This document shows, in pieces, positions 1-6,816 of a stretch of DNA of 42,029 nt (position 1 is its first letter; every line of letters starts with the position of its first letter). The stretch is from Burkholderiaceae bacterium. Lineage in GTDB: Bacteria > Pseudomonadota > Gammaproteobacteria > Burkholderiales > Burkholderiaceae_D. Below the pieces are notes generated by a model, which worked only from the letters and a program-made list of their open reading frames with translations, searched no databases and was not told where the DNA came from. The DNA is taken from contig JAGTRJ010000016.1 in NCBI GenBank assembly GCA_018261755.1, forward strand, positions 1 through 42,029, read 5' to 3'. The translations under genes and the position numbers were made by a program.

Positions 1-133
1 GCCTTTCCTGTTCAATCCGGGCATCAACCTGCTGGCGTTCTTCTTTTCGGCCGCCATCGGCGTGATTTTCGGCTACATGCCGGCGCGGCGCGCGGCGCAG
101 CTTGATCCGATTGTGGCTTTGCGGCACGAATGA
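1..133 (+). CDS. ABC transporter permease, MacB/FtsX type (C-terminal end only)
   Basis: Only the last 43 codons are present; the reading frame begins at base 2 and the TGA stop is at 131-133. The visible part is a hydrophobic helix ([19 protein letters not shown]) followed by a short cytoplasmic tail ending [15 protein letters not shown]. That tail, with a small-residue and Pro-Ala-Arg-Arg-Ala stretch followed by LDPIxALR, is typical of the last helix and C-terminus of MacB-family permeases, which work in macrolide, peptide or lipoprotein export with a MacA-like adaptor and an outer-membrane channel. Substrate and partners cannot be judged, because the ATPase domain and the neighbours lie outside the window. 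Confidence 0.8.
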   Translation, partial: PFLFNPGINLLAFFFSAAIGVIFGYMPARRAAQLDPIVALRHE

Positions 134-216
134 GCGTGGGCAAGGCTGCGTGCAGGCCGTCGAATCCTGCCTGCGGCGGACTGTGGTTTTGCGTGGTGCA
201 GGCGATGCAGGCAAAA

Positions 217-330
217 ATAAATGACTGAAGTGGCATTTTGGGTCAGTAAGGCTGAAAAATATACTCCACCCAGTATTTAAAAACAGCCAGCAAAAACTTG
301 GCCCGGAATAAGGTTTTGACTATATACCCA
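217..330 (+). repeat. Dispersed intergenic element, copy 1 (extended form)
   Basis: The core has ATACT at 261-265, six bases (ccaccc), AGTAT at 272-276, then a TGGCCC-like patch, GTTTTGAC at 313-320 and TATACCC at 323-329. The distance from ATACT to TATACCC is 62 bp, as in the four other copies. Similarity to the copy at 29557 continues leftward through GGTCAGTAAGG (241-251) to about 217, including an ACTGA/TCAGT inverted pair. The element lies 128 bp after the permease stop and about 190 bp before the phosphatase start. I do not recognise the family. Confidence 0.8.
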
Positions 331-515
331 TGCCATTTTATTCTGGCTGGCGCTGTCGGGCGTGTTTTCACCCCGTTGTGCCGGCGCCGGCGGGCATCCG
401 GTGTGGCGTTGGCGGCAGTCGCCGATTGCGTTTCCTTGCTGTGCGGGCATTCGCTGTGTAGTATCCTTGTCAGGTTTTGACGATTGGCAGACATTCCTCT
501 TATTATCCCGACACC
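331..515. other. Intergenic remainder before the PP2C gene
   Basis: The gap between the permease stop and the phosphatase ATG is 382 bp and is partly filled by repeat copy 1. In the remaining 185 bp I see no convincing promoter, terminator or small gene. A 60-codon open frame on + (298-480) overlaps the repeat, has no Shine-Dalgarno sequence and has a composition unlike the real genes. Confidence 0.4.
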
Positions 516-1436
516 ATGCAATTTTCCGTCTACCAAGAAAGCCGCATCGGCGGGCGCCGTATCAACCAGGATCGGATGGGCTACATCTACACCCGCGATG
601 CAGTGCTGCTGCTGCTGGCGGATGGCATGGGCGGCCATATCCAGGGCGAGATGGCGGCGGCGATTGCGATGCAGACCATCGGCAAGCTGTTCCAGCAGAT
701 GGCCACGCCGACCATCAAGCGGCCCGAGCGTTTTCTCGAAGACTGCTTTTACGCCGCGCACCGCGACATCCATCGCTATACCGAATCGCACAACCTGCCG
801 GAATCGCCGCGCACGACCATCGTGGCCTGCCTGATTCAGCACAACAATGCCATCTGGGCGCATTGCGGCGATTCGCGGCTGTACTGGATGCGCGCCGGAC
901 AGATTCTGGCCCGCACGCAGGATCATTCGCGCATCGAGGCACTGATCGCGCAAGGCAAGCTCGACCCAGCCGAGCGCGATACCCATCCGGAACGGCACAA
1001 ACTGTACAACTGCCTCGGCGCGACCAATGCGCCGATTGTCGAATTGTCGCGCACCGTGACGCTGCAGACCGGCGACGTGCTGCTGCTGTGTTCCGATGGC
1101 CTGTGGTCGGTGGTGCCGGATGACATGCTGACACGCGCCTTTCAGGAAAACACGGTGGTGCGCGCGGTGCCGGACATGCTGAACAAGGCGGTGTCGATCG
1201 CTGGCGTCAACAGCGACAATGCTACCGCGCTGGCGATGGTCTGGCTGGGCGAAAGCAGCCAGCTTGATGCCGCGACCATCTCGACCAACACGCTGCAGAT
1301 TGGCGACGTCACCTCAATGATTCACACGCTGCTGCCGGAGCAACTGGAGAAAACCGATCCGATCGACGACCATGAAATCGAACGGGCGATCGCCGAGATA
1401 CGCGGCGCGATCCAGAAAACCACCCGGCGGCATTAA
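516..1436 (+). CDS. PP2C-family serine/threonine protein phosphatase
   Basis: Predicted 306-residue cytoplasmic metal-dependent phosphatase (Mn/Mg) that removes phosphate from Ser/Thr residues of proteins. PP2C motifs occur in order: NQDR (17-20), DGMGGH (36-41), the CGDSRLYW strand (about 117-124), SDGLW (193-197) and SDNAT (233-237). These acidic residues form the two-metal centre in the family. The ATG at 516 is chosen because family members begin with a short strand just before the GGRRINQDR motif; an upstream in-frame TTG at 477 would add 13 atypical residues. About 60 residues after the last motif have no recognised domain. RNase PH follows 12 bp after the stop. In many betaproteobacteria a Ser/Thr kinase is encoded next to this phosphatase; none is visible here, so the partner kinase is unknown. 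Confidence 0.9.
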   Translation: MQFSVYQESRIGGRRINQDRMGYIYTRDAVLLLLADGMGGHIQGEMAAAIAMQTIGKLFQQMATPTIKRPERFLEDCFYAAHRDIHRYTESHNLPESPRTTIVACLIQHNNAIWAHCGDSRLYWMRAGQILARTQDHSRIEALIAQGKLDPAERDTHPERHKLYNCLGATNAPIVELSRTVTLQTGDVLLLCSDGLWSVVPDDMLTRAFQENTVVRAVPDMLNKAVSIAGVNSDNATALAMVWLGESSQLDAATISTNTLQIGDVTSMIHTLLPEQLEKTDPIDDHEIERAIAEIRGAIQKTTRRH

Positions 1437-1448
1437 AGGAGCACATTC

Positions 1449-2204
1449 ATGAACGACCTCATTCGCAAACGCGAGCGCGCGCTGGACGCGCTGCGTCCGA
1501 TCAACCTGATTCGCCATTTCACCAAGCACGCCGAAGGTTCGGTGCTGGCCGAATTCGGCGATACGCGCGTGATTTGCACCGCCAGCATCGCCGAAGGCGT
1601 GCCGGGCTTCTTGCGCGGCAAGGGGCAAGGCTGGCTGACGGCCGAATACGGGATGCTGCCGCGCTCGACCCATACGCGCATGGATCGCGAAGCGGCGCGC
1701 GGGCGGCAAACTGGCCGGACGCAGGAAATCCAGCGGCTGATTGGCCGCTCACTGCGGGCGGCGTTCGATTTGAACGCAATCGGCGAATATACGCTGCACA
1801 TCGACTGCGACGTGATCCAGGCCGATGGCGGCACGCGCACTGCGGCGATTACCGGCGCGATGGTGGCCGCGTACGATGCGTTCGATTTCATGGTCAAGCA
1901 CAATAAGATGGCTGCGATTCCGCTCAAGCATTTCGTCGCGGCGGTATCGGTCGGCGTGCATCAGGGCGTGCCAATGCTCGATCTGGATTACAGCGAGGAT
2001 TCGACCTGCGATACCGACATGAACGTGGTGATGACCGATCAGGGGCATTTCATCGAAGTGCAGGGAACGGCCGAAGGTGAACCGTTCGATCGCGCGACGA
2101 TGAACCGCCTGCTCGATTTGGCGCAAAAAGGCATTTTCGAGCTCATCGGGATGCAAAAGGCGTCGATTCAGGGATTGACGGCCCATTCGTCGCTGGAATC
2201 ATGA
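1449..2204 (+). CDS. rph: Ribonuclease PH
   Basis: Phosphorolytic 3'-5' exoribonuclease that trims the 3' ends of tRNA precursors, releasing nucleoside diphosphates; it acts as a ring-shaped hexamer. The 251-residue protein is about a dozen residues longer than the usual 238. Family hallmarks are present: [17 protein letters not shown] near the N-terminus, [17 protein letters not shown] with [16 protein letters not shown] (RNA- and phosphate-binding region), [18 protein letters not shown], and LDLDYSEDS with DMNVVM. A good Shine-Dalgarno (AAAGGAG, 1436-1442) sits 7 bp before the ATG. The stop overlaps the start of rdgB by 4 bp (ATGA), so the two are translationally coupled. The order rph-rdgB-hemW is widespread in betaproteobacteria. 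Confidence 0.97.
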   Translation: MNDLIRKRERALDALRPINLIRHFTKHAEGSVLAEFGDTRVICTASIAEGVPGFLRGKGQGWLTAEYGMLPRSTHTRMDREAARGRQTGRTQEIQRLIGRSLRAAFDLNAIGEYTLHIDCDVIQADGGTRTAAITGAMVAAYDAFDFMVKHNKMAAIPLKHFVAAVSVGVHQGVPMLDLDYSEDSTCDTDMNVVMTDQGHFIEVQGTAEGEPFDRATMNRLLDLAQKGIFELIGMQKASIQGLTAHSSLES

Positions 2205-2797
2205 GCCGGAAAATCGTGCTGGCGTCGAACAACGCCGGCAAGCTGGCCGAACTGAGCCAGATGCTCGCGCCGCTCGGGTTCGAGCTGCACCCGCAAGCCG
2301 AGTTCGGCGTGCCGGAAGCGGACGAACCGTTTGGCACCTTCGTTGAAAACGCGCTGGCCAAGGCGCGTCATGCGTCGCGGCTGACCGGCCTGCCTGCACT
2401 GGCTGATGATTCCGGCATCTGCGCCAACGCCCTCGGCGGCGAGCCTGGCGTGCATTCGGCGCGCTATGCAGGCGAGCCGAAATCGGATGCGCGCAACAAT
2501 CAAAAGCTGGTCGAGGCGCTGGCCGCTCAGGCCGACAAATCGGCCAACTACTACTGCGTGCTGGTTTACGTGCGCCATGCGGACGATCCTCAGCCGCTGA
2601 TTGCCGATGGCCGCTGGCAGGGCGAAGTCGTCGCCACGCCGCGTGGGCAGGGCGGTTTCGGCTACGATCCGCATTTCTGGCTGCCGCCGCAGCAATGCAC
2701 CGCGGCCGAACTGTCGTCCGATGAAAAGAACCGGCTGTCGCACCGCGGCCAGGCGCTGGCGGCACTGACCGAAAAGTTGCGCTCATCGCTGGTGTGA
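2201..2797 (+). CDS. rdgB: XTP/dITP pyrophosphatase (RdgB/HAM1 family)
   Basis: House-cleaning enzyme that hydrolyses non-canonical purine triphosphates (XTP, dITP, ITP) to monophosphate and pyrophosphate, keeping them out of DNA and RNA. The 198-residue length is typical. Motifs seen: [11 protein letters not shown] at the N-terminus (nucleotide triphosphate binding), [24 protein letters not shown] (general base and metal site) and GFGYDPHFW followed by [15 protein letters not shown] (purine specificity region). The ATG overlaps the rph stop, so expression is probably coupled. Between its stop and hemW lie repeat copy 2 and no obvious terminator. Confidence 0.97.
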   Translation: MSRKIVLASNNAGKLAELSQMLAPLGFELHPQAEFGVPEADEPFGTFVENALAKARHASRLTGLPALADDSGICANALGGEPGVHSARYAGEPKSDARNNQKLVEALAAQADKSANYYCVLVYVRHADDPQPLIADGRWQGEVVATPRGQGGFGYDPHFWLPPQQCTAAELSSDEKNRLSHRGQALAALTEKLRSSLV

Positions 2798-2880
2798 GGC
2801 TGTTCGAGCTTGCACATGCGGCCAGGAATGCCATTCGGCGCCGTTTGCCCATCGCCAGAAACTGCTGCGGCATCTGCTGG

Positions 2881-2961
2881 CGGTCAGAAAATACTCCATC
2901 CAGTATTTTTAAACTGCTCCAGAAATAGTGGCCCAGTAGCAATGTTTTGATATATACCCCC
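2881..2961 (+). repeat. Dispersed intergenic element, copy 2
   Basis: ATACT at 2891-2895, ccatcc, AGTAT at 2902-2906, TGGCCC at 2929-2934, GTTTTGA at 2944-2950 and TATACCCCC at 2953-2961. The ATACT to TATACCC distance is again 62 bp. It lies between rdgB and hemW, 94 bp after the rdgB stop, with its 3' end only about 30 bp before the hemW start. Just after the box, CGCAAAATGCG forms a small palindrome; copy 4 has a similar CGCATTT...AAATGCG at the same place. Confidence 0.8.
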
Positions 2962-2989
2962 GCAAAATGCGTGATTTGGGGAAGGTTTG

Positions 2990-4192
2990 ATGATGAATTC
3001 CACCGCACCTATGATGACGCCGGGAGCCATCCGGCTGACCGCGCTGCCGCCGCTGTCGCTGTACATCCATTTCCCGTGGTGCGCGCGCAAGTGCCCGTAC
3101 TGCGACTTCAATTCCTACCAGGCGCGTGCCGGCATTCCGGAAGGCGCCTATCTCGATGCGCTCCGGCTCGATCTGGAAACCGCGCTGCCGCAAATCTGGG
3201 GGCGGCGGGTGCATACGGTATTCATTGGCGGCGGCACGCCCAGCCTGCTGTCGGCCGATGGCATGGAGCGGCTGCTGTCGGACGTGCGCGCGTTGCTGCC
3301 GCTCGATCCGGAGGCGGAAATCACGATGGAAGCGAATCCGGGCACGTTCGAATCCGGAAAATTCAAGGCGTTTCGCGACAGCGGCATCAACCGGCTGTCG
3401 GTAGGCATCCAGAGCTTCAATTCGCGCCTGCTGCGGCAACTGGGCCGCATCCATGACGGTGACGAGGCGCGGCTGGCAGTCGAAATCGCGCATCAATATT
3501 TCGACAATTTCAACCTCGACCTGATGTATGCGCTGCCGTCGCAGACCCTGCGCGAGGCGCAGGATGACATTGATATCGCGCTCGATTTCGCGCCGCCGCA
3601 TCTGTCGATTTACCACCTGACGCTGGAGCAGGGGACGGCTTTCGCCAAGCAGCCGCCCCACGGCATGCCGGACGACGAAGCCAGTGCCGACATGCAGGAC
3701 ATGATCCGCGAACAAACATCGGCCGCAGGCTATTGGCACTATGAGGTTTCGGCGTATGCGCAGCCGGGGCGGCGGGCGCGGCATAACCTGAATTACTGGC
3801 GTTTTGGCGATTACCTCGGCATCGGTCCGGGCGCGCATTCAAAGATTTCATTTCCCGATCGCATCGTGCGACAAATGCGCTTCATGCAGCCGAAGGCCTA
3901 TATCGAGCAGGCAATGCAGCGCATGCCGGTGCAGGAAGAAATCGCGGTTGCGCCGCAGGATCTCGCGTTCGAATTCATGCTCAACGCCTTGCGCCTGACG
4001 GATGGTTTTGCAACCAGTCTGTTTACCGAACGCACCGGCTTGCCGCTGATTGCGCTCGAAAAAACCTTGCTACAGGCAGAGGAAAAAGGCTTGCTGGTGC
4101 GCGATCAGGTGACCACCCGTCCAACCGAACTGGGGCGGCGCTTCCTGAACGATTTGCAGCAGATGTTCCTGCAAGAGCCGGCTGCCAGCTAA
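2990..4192 (+). CDS. hemW: Radical SAM heme chaperone HemW
   Basis: Cytoplasmic or membrane-associated radical SAM protein that inserts heme into respiratory proteins; it was formerly annotated as a coproporphyrinogen III oxidase-like protein. The 400-residue length fits HemW. The [4Fe-4S] motif is CARKCPYCDF (CxxxCxxC, about residues 27-34), preceded by YIHFPWC. GGGTPSLL and EANPGT are the SAM-binding segments. HNLNYW matches the HNxxYW heme-binding motif that separates HemW from HemN, and the CxxxCxxC followed by D-F-N-S is the HemW form. Starts at TTG 2987, ATG 2990 and ATG 2993 are possible; GGGGAAGG at 2978-2985 is a usable ribosome binding site for the ATGs. It follows rdgB, so it probably shares that operon, though repeat copy 2 intervenes. 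Confidence 0.93.
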   Translation: MMNSTAPMMTPGAIRLTALPPLSLYIHFPWCARKCPYCDFNSYQARAGIPEGAYLDALRLDLETALPQIWGRRVHTVFIGGGTPSLLSADGMERLLSDVRALLPLDPEAEITMEANPGTFESGKFKAFRDSGINRLSVGIQSFNSRLLRQLGRIHDGDEARLAVEIAHQYFDNFNLDLMYALPSQTLREAQDDIDIALDFAPPHLSIYHLTLEQGTAFAKQPPHGMPDDEASADMQDMIREQTSAAGYWHYEVSAYAQPGRRARHNLNYWRFGDYLGIGPGAHSKISFPDRIVRQMRFMQPKAYIEQAMQRMPVQEEIAVAPQDLAFEFMLNALRLTDGFATSLFTERTGLPLIALEKTLLQAEEKGLLVRDQVTTRPTELGRRFLNDLQQMFLQEPAAS

Positions 4193-4272
4193 GTTGTGGC
4201 AAACGTGGCCGGCGGCAAGCTAATCCGTCAGCAGGGGGCGATGATGGCTATCCTTTTTGAGATGGTTTCGGC

Positions 4273-4872
4273 ATGTTGAATGCGTTTGCACGCCAGTTGA
4301 AACGCTTCCTGATCGCGCTGCTGGTCTATGCGGTTGCGACCTTGCTGCTGCTCGAAGACTGGCTGTGGGATGTTACCGCGCATGTGCTGGATCGGTTGGG
4401 CGCATATCGTCTGTTTAGCCTGCTCGGCGCGCGCATTGCCGCGCTGCCGCCCTATGCCGCGCTGGCGACGTTCGCGCTGCCGTTCCTGTCACTGTTTCCG
4501 CTCAAGGTGGCGGCGCTGTTTGCCATCGCCCACGGCCACGCGGTCTGGGGTTTCGCGCTCATCGTCGGCGCCAAGCTGGCTGGCACCGCACTGTCGGCCA
4601 AGCTGTACCAGCTCACCCGTCCCGCGCTGATGAAGCTCGAATGGCTGGCGCGTCTGCTGACCGCCTTCATCGTCTTCAAGAACCGCCTGATCGCGAAACT
4701 GGAATCGACCGAAGCCTGGCACAAATTGCAATGGGTGCGCGCGTCATTTCGCCGCCGCTGGCGCTGGATGCGCAGGCGATGGCAAAAACGGTTCGGCAAA
4801 AGCCGGCTGCGCCGCCTGCTCGGCAAATTCCTCGCCCGCCGGCAAGCCGGTTCGCAGCGGCCGGAGCCGTGA
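4273..4872 (+). CDS. Membrane protein with a basic C-terminus, function unknown
   Basis: Predicted 199 residues. The N-terminal half has hydrophobic segments at about 10-32 and 58-100 (for example ALATFALPFLSLFPLKVAAL and AVWGFALIVGAKLAGTALSA). The C-terminal 65 residues are strongly basic (RRRWRWMRRRWQKRF), suggesting a cytoplasmic tail that could bind nucleic acid or acidic phospholipid. I recognise no named family. Similar short basic-tailed membrane proteins are annotated as hypothetical in Burkholderiales. It starts 80 bp after hemW and ends 120 bp before tRNA-Ser. Coding is supported by the clean GC-rich codon pattern. Function is not inferred. Confidence 0.75.
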   Translation: MLNAFARQLKRFLIALLVYAVATLLLLEDWLWDVTAHVLDRLGAYRLFSLLGARIAALPPYAALATFALPFLSLFPLKVAALFAIAHGHAVWGFALIVGAKLAGTALSAKLYQLTRPALMKLEWLARLLTAFIVFKNRLIAKLESTEAWHKLQWVRASFRRRWRWMRRRWQKRFGKSRLRRLLGKFLARRQAGSQRPEP

Positions 4873-4974
4873 ACGGCTGTCAGAACATTTTCTTGCTAGC
4901 CGTGTTTTTTCCGAAAGTCGGGCTGGCGCCAGAAAACTTCGGTCACGCATCCGGCTTTTCGGATGCCGTTTGGG

Positions 4975-4980
4975 TATAAT
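4975..4980 (+). promoter_or_regulatory. -10 box of the tRNA-Ser gene
   Basis: A perfect TATAAT, preceded by GGG, ends 12 bp before the mature tRNA 5' end, the usual distance for a sigma-70 promoter. No good -35 hexamer is seen at 16-18 bp upstream. Confidence 0.65.
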
Positions 4981-4992
4981 GGCGCTCTTGCT

Positions 4993-5082
4993 GGAAGCGT
5001 GGCAGAGTGGTTGAATGCACCGGTCTTGAAAACCGGCGACGGTGAAAGCCGTCCGTGAGTTCGAATCTCACCGCTTCCGCCA
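4993..5082 (+). tRNA. tRNA-Ser (anticodon UGA)
   Basis: The acceptor stem GGAAGCG (4993-4999) pairs with CGCTTCC (5072-5078), followed by discriminator G and an encoded CCA (5080-5082). The anticodon stem CCGGT/ACCGG encloses the loop ctTGAaa, with the anticodon at 5027-5029, which reads UCA and related serine codons. A long variable arm (class II tRNA) precedes the T-loop sequence GTTCGAATC. The 90-nt length suits bacterial tRNA-Ser. Confidence 0.97.
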
Positions 5083-5137
5083 GTGTCGATTCGTCAGATG
5101 AAATTTGAGAAGGGCGCAATCGCGAGGAAATACTTCA

Positions 5138-5164
5138 GCACTGGCTTGCCGCAGAAGCCAGTGC
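5138..5164. terminator. Perfect 10-bp inverted repeat between tRNA-Ser and a convergent gene
   Basis: GCACTGGCTT (5138-5147) and AAGCCAGTGC (5155-5164) form a perfect stem around a 7-nt loop. The site lies in the convergent gap between the tRNA (+) and the small gene at 5221 (-), so it may end transcription from either side. Neither strand has a clear T-tract directly after the stem, so it is not a textbook intrinsic terminator. Confidence 0.55.
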
Positions 5165-5220
5165 AAGGAAAGCAAAAAACCGTCGGCAAAGGCAGCCGAA
5201 GCGATTTTCAGCCAGCTGTT

Positions 5221-5562
5221 TTACGCTACACGCTTGTAGCTGGTCGGGTAGCCGGATTTTTCCAGATAATCGTCAAGAATATCGCCGATGCGGTATTTCT
5301 TGCCCCATGCACTGACGGATTCCCTGGAACGCATCCTGTACAGTTCAAGGATTTTCTTTCTCCGCAGATAATCCATGGCATTGATTACCGTTTTGCCTGC
5401 GTCCGAATAGCTGGCGAGGTAACCTGATTTTTTCAGATAGTCATCGAGAATGTCTTCGATGATGCCTTCATTGCTCCATACATTTGCTGCTTTTGGAGCC
5501 TTTTGCTGCATCGGGCATTGCTTGAGGATCCCGCGCTCCTGTAGGTGTGCTTTGGTTTCCAT
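5221..5562 (-). CDS. Small protein with a duplicated W-x-ILDDYLxKSGYxxSY module, unknown
   Basis: Predicted 113 residues. The frame stays open upstream to 5778, but the ATG at 5562 is preferred: AGGA lies 6 bp before it, and the longer frame covers Cys-rich, non-coding-like sequence. A module of about 24 residues occurs twice, at 29-52 and 86-109, each starting with Trp and containing DILDDYL, KSGY and SY; the copies are exactly 57 residues apart. A basic helical segment (MDYLRRKKILELYRM) joins them, and the protein ends just after the second copy. Base composition is less GC-rich than the neighbours. No known domain is recognised. A small DNA- or protein-binding regulator is possible but unproven. 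It stands alone, convergent to tRNA-Ser. Confidence 0.65.
   Translation of the reverse strand: METKAHLQERGILKQCPMQQKAPKAANVWSNEGIIEDILDDYLKKSGYLASYSDAGKTVINAMDYLRRKKILELYRMRSRESVSAWGKKYRIGDILDDYLEKSGYPTSYKRVA
5237..5461 (-). repeat. Intragenic direct duplication in the small gene
   Basis: Two 54-bp copies, 5237-5290 and 5408-5461, start 171 bp apart and encode the repeated ILDDYLxKSGY module. They are clearly similar at DNA level: for example GATTTTTCCAGATAATCGTC against GATTTTTTCAGATAGTCATC. This indicates duplication within the gene rather than chance similarity of protein motifs. Confidence 0.7.
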
Positions 5563-5723
5563 GATCATTCCTGGTCTTGTTTCCCAGTTTTTTTGCCTTG
5601 TGGGTATCAGGCAACACAAATGTGCAGATAACGTTTGTTCGTTAATGCACTTGTTGTCAGTGTTTCCGGTTTCGGGCGAGGCGCATTGTCCTTGCGCAAA
5701 TATGCAGCAAATCCGCCAGAAAA

Positions 5724-5755
5724 ATGACAAACACATGACAAACATTGACAGGCTA
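5724..5755. promoter_or_regulatory. 11-bp-period tandem repeat, candidate operator
   Basis: ATGACAAACA occurs at 5724-5733 and again at 5735-5744, followed in the same 11-bp phase by TTGACAGGCT at 5745-5754. The repeat lies in the 250-bp gap upstream of the small gene at 5562 (-) and downstream of the AEC transporter gene. An 11-bp period puts the units on one face of the helix, as in some regulator arrays. No regulator is identified. Confidence 0.35.
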
Positions 5756-5812
5756 TCGGGATAACAAGATGCTGTCAATTGGCAAGATCGGGATTTTCTT
5801 AATGAAATCGCA

Positions 5813-6751
5813 TTATCCTGTCAGCGCAATGGCTATTGGCGTGGTGAAGGCGGCAAGGATGGTAGATAACACCATGCTGGAAGCGATTGGCCCCTTCATG
5901 GTCTTGAACTGATCCGCCATCAGATAGACATTGACCGCGACCGAAATCGACGCCAGCATCACGATCGCCTGCGTTTCTAGTTTCGGCAGGCCAAGCGCGA
6001 CCGCCAGCCCCCAGACGACCAGCGGCTGCAGCACCAGTTTCAGGCTGGTGATGGCGATGCTTTCCCGCCATCCGTCGCTGATGCCGTATTCGGCCAGCCC
6101 CATGCCGAGCACGATCAATGCCATTGGCGCGGCTGCCTGCGCCGTCATTTGTAGCGGTGTTTTCAGCACCAGCGGTAGCGGAAGGCCGGTAAAATCCCAG
6201 GCGAGGCCAAGCAGGATCGAGGCGACGATTGGGTTGGTCAGTACGCCCTTGATGGTTTTCGAGAACCCTTTTGCCGACAGGCTGCCATGCAGCGCCCATT
6301 CGGTCGAGATCGTGACCAGTGTCCACAGCAGCAGCGCATTGAACGCGATGATCAGCGCCACCGGCGGCAGTGCTTCGTCGCCGAGAGTCATTTTCGCCAG
6401 AGGGATGCCAAGAAAGACGTTGTTCGAATAGATGCCGCCGAGCGCGAATACCGATTGCGCCACGCCGTCGAGTTTGAACAGCTTCCACGCCACCAGCCTG
6501 CCGGCAATGAACACAACGACGCAGCTGCCGAAAAAGGCGATCAGCAGGCGCGCATCGACTGGTGGCAGGCTGGAGAAGCGGCTCATTGTGTTGAACAGCA
6601 GCGCCGGCACGGCCACATTGAATACGAATTTCGACAATGCGCCGGCAACCTCTTTGGGCCATTTGCCGACGCGCATCAACAGATAGCCGAGAAAGACCAG
6701 CAGGAACAGAGCGGAAGAGAGCGTGATGTGGTGGAAAATGGTGGCAAGCAC
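5813..6751 (-). CDS. AEC-family (auxin efflux carrier) transporter
   Basis: Predicted 312-residue inner-membrane protein with about ten hydrophobic segments, the usual size of the AEC family. The N-terminal half carries the family pattern (LSKFVFNVAVPALLFNTMS, with NVAVPALLF characteristic). The middle has GIYSNNVFLGIPL, containing the conserved Asn-Gly/Pro break. The C-terminal half has KLVLQPLVVWGLA and AIVMLASISVAVNVYLMADQ. Members move malonate or other organic acids, or export small organic compounds; the substrate is unknown here. The start is GTG at 6751, because the next Met lies after the first helix. It is divergent from the PLP enzyme at 6817 with a 65-bp gap, so shared regulation and a related substrate are plausible but not shown. 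Confidence 0.88.
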   Translation of the reverse strand: MLATIFHHITLSSALFLLVFLGYLLMRVGKWPKEVAGALSKFVFNVAVPALLFNTMSRFSSLPPVDARLLIAFFGSCVVVFIAGRLVAWKLFKLDGVAQSVFALGGIYSNNVFLGIPLAKMTLGDEALPPVALIIAFNALLLWTLVTISTEWALHGSLSAKGFSKTIKGVLTNPIVASILLGLAWDFTGLPLPLVLKTPLQMTAQAAAPMALIVLGMGLAEYGISDGWRESIAITSLKLVLQPLVVWGLAVALGLPKLETQAIVMLASISVAVNVYLMADQFKTMKGPIASSMVLSTILAAFTTPIAIALTG

Positions 6752-6816
6752 AATGCAGCAGGATGATTCGGTGAATTGCGGTATTCTACGCCATCCTTTT
6801 TGAAATTCTCGATGGA

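Noticed and set aside
241-280. LexA/SOS box reading of the ATACT-N6-AGTAT palindrome
   Set aside because: LexA boxes need CTGT-N8-ACAG spacing. Here only one copy has CTG...CAG, with 4 bases between, and the flanking genes are not SOS genes.
298-480. Small + gene of 60 codons before the PP2C gene
   Set aside because: It overlaps repeat copy 1, lacks a Shine-Dalgarno sequence and has no protein-like features.
5083-5427. A 114-codon + frame after tRNA-Ser
   Set aside because: It runs antisense through the small duplicated-module gene, contains the hairpin and has no ribosome binding site.
4993-5812. Integrative element at tRNA-Ser
   Set aside because: No integrase gene and no second copy of the tRNA 3' end are visible; only a single small gene follows.
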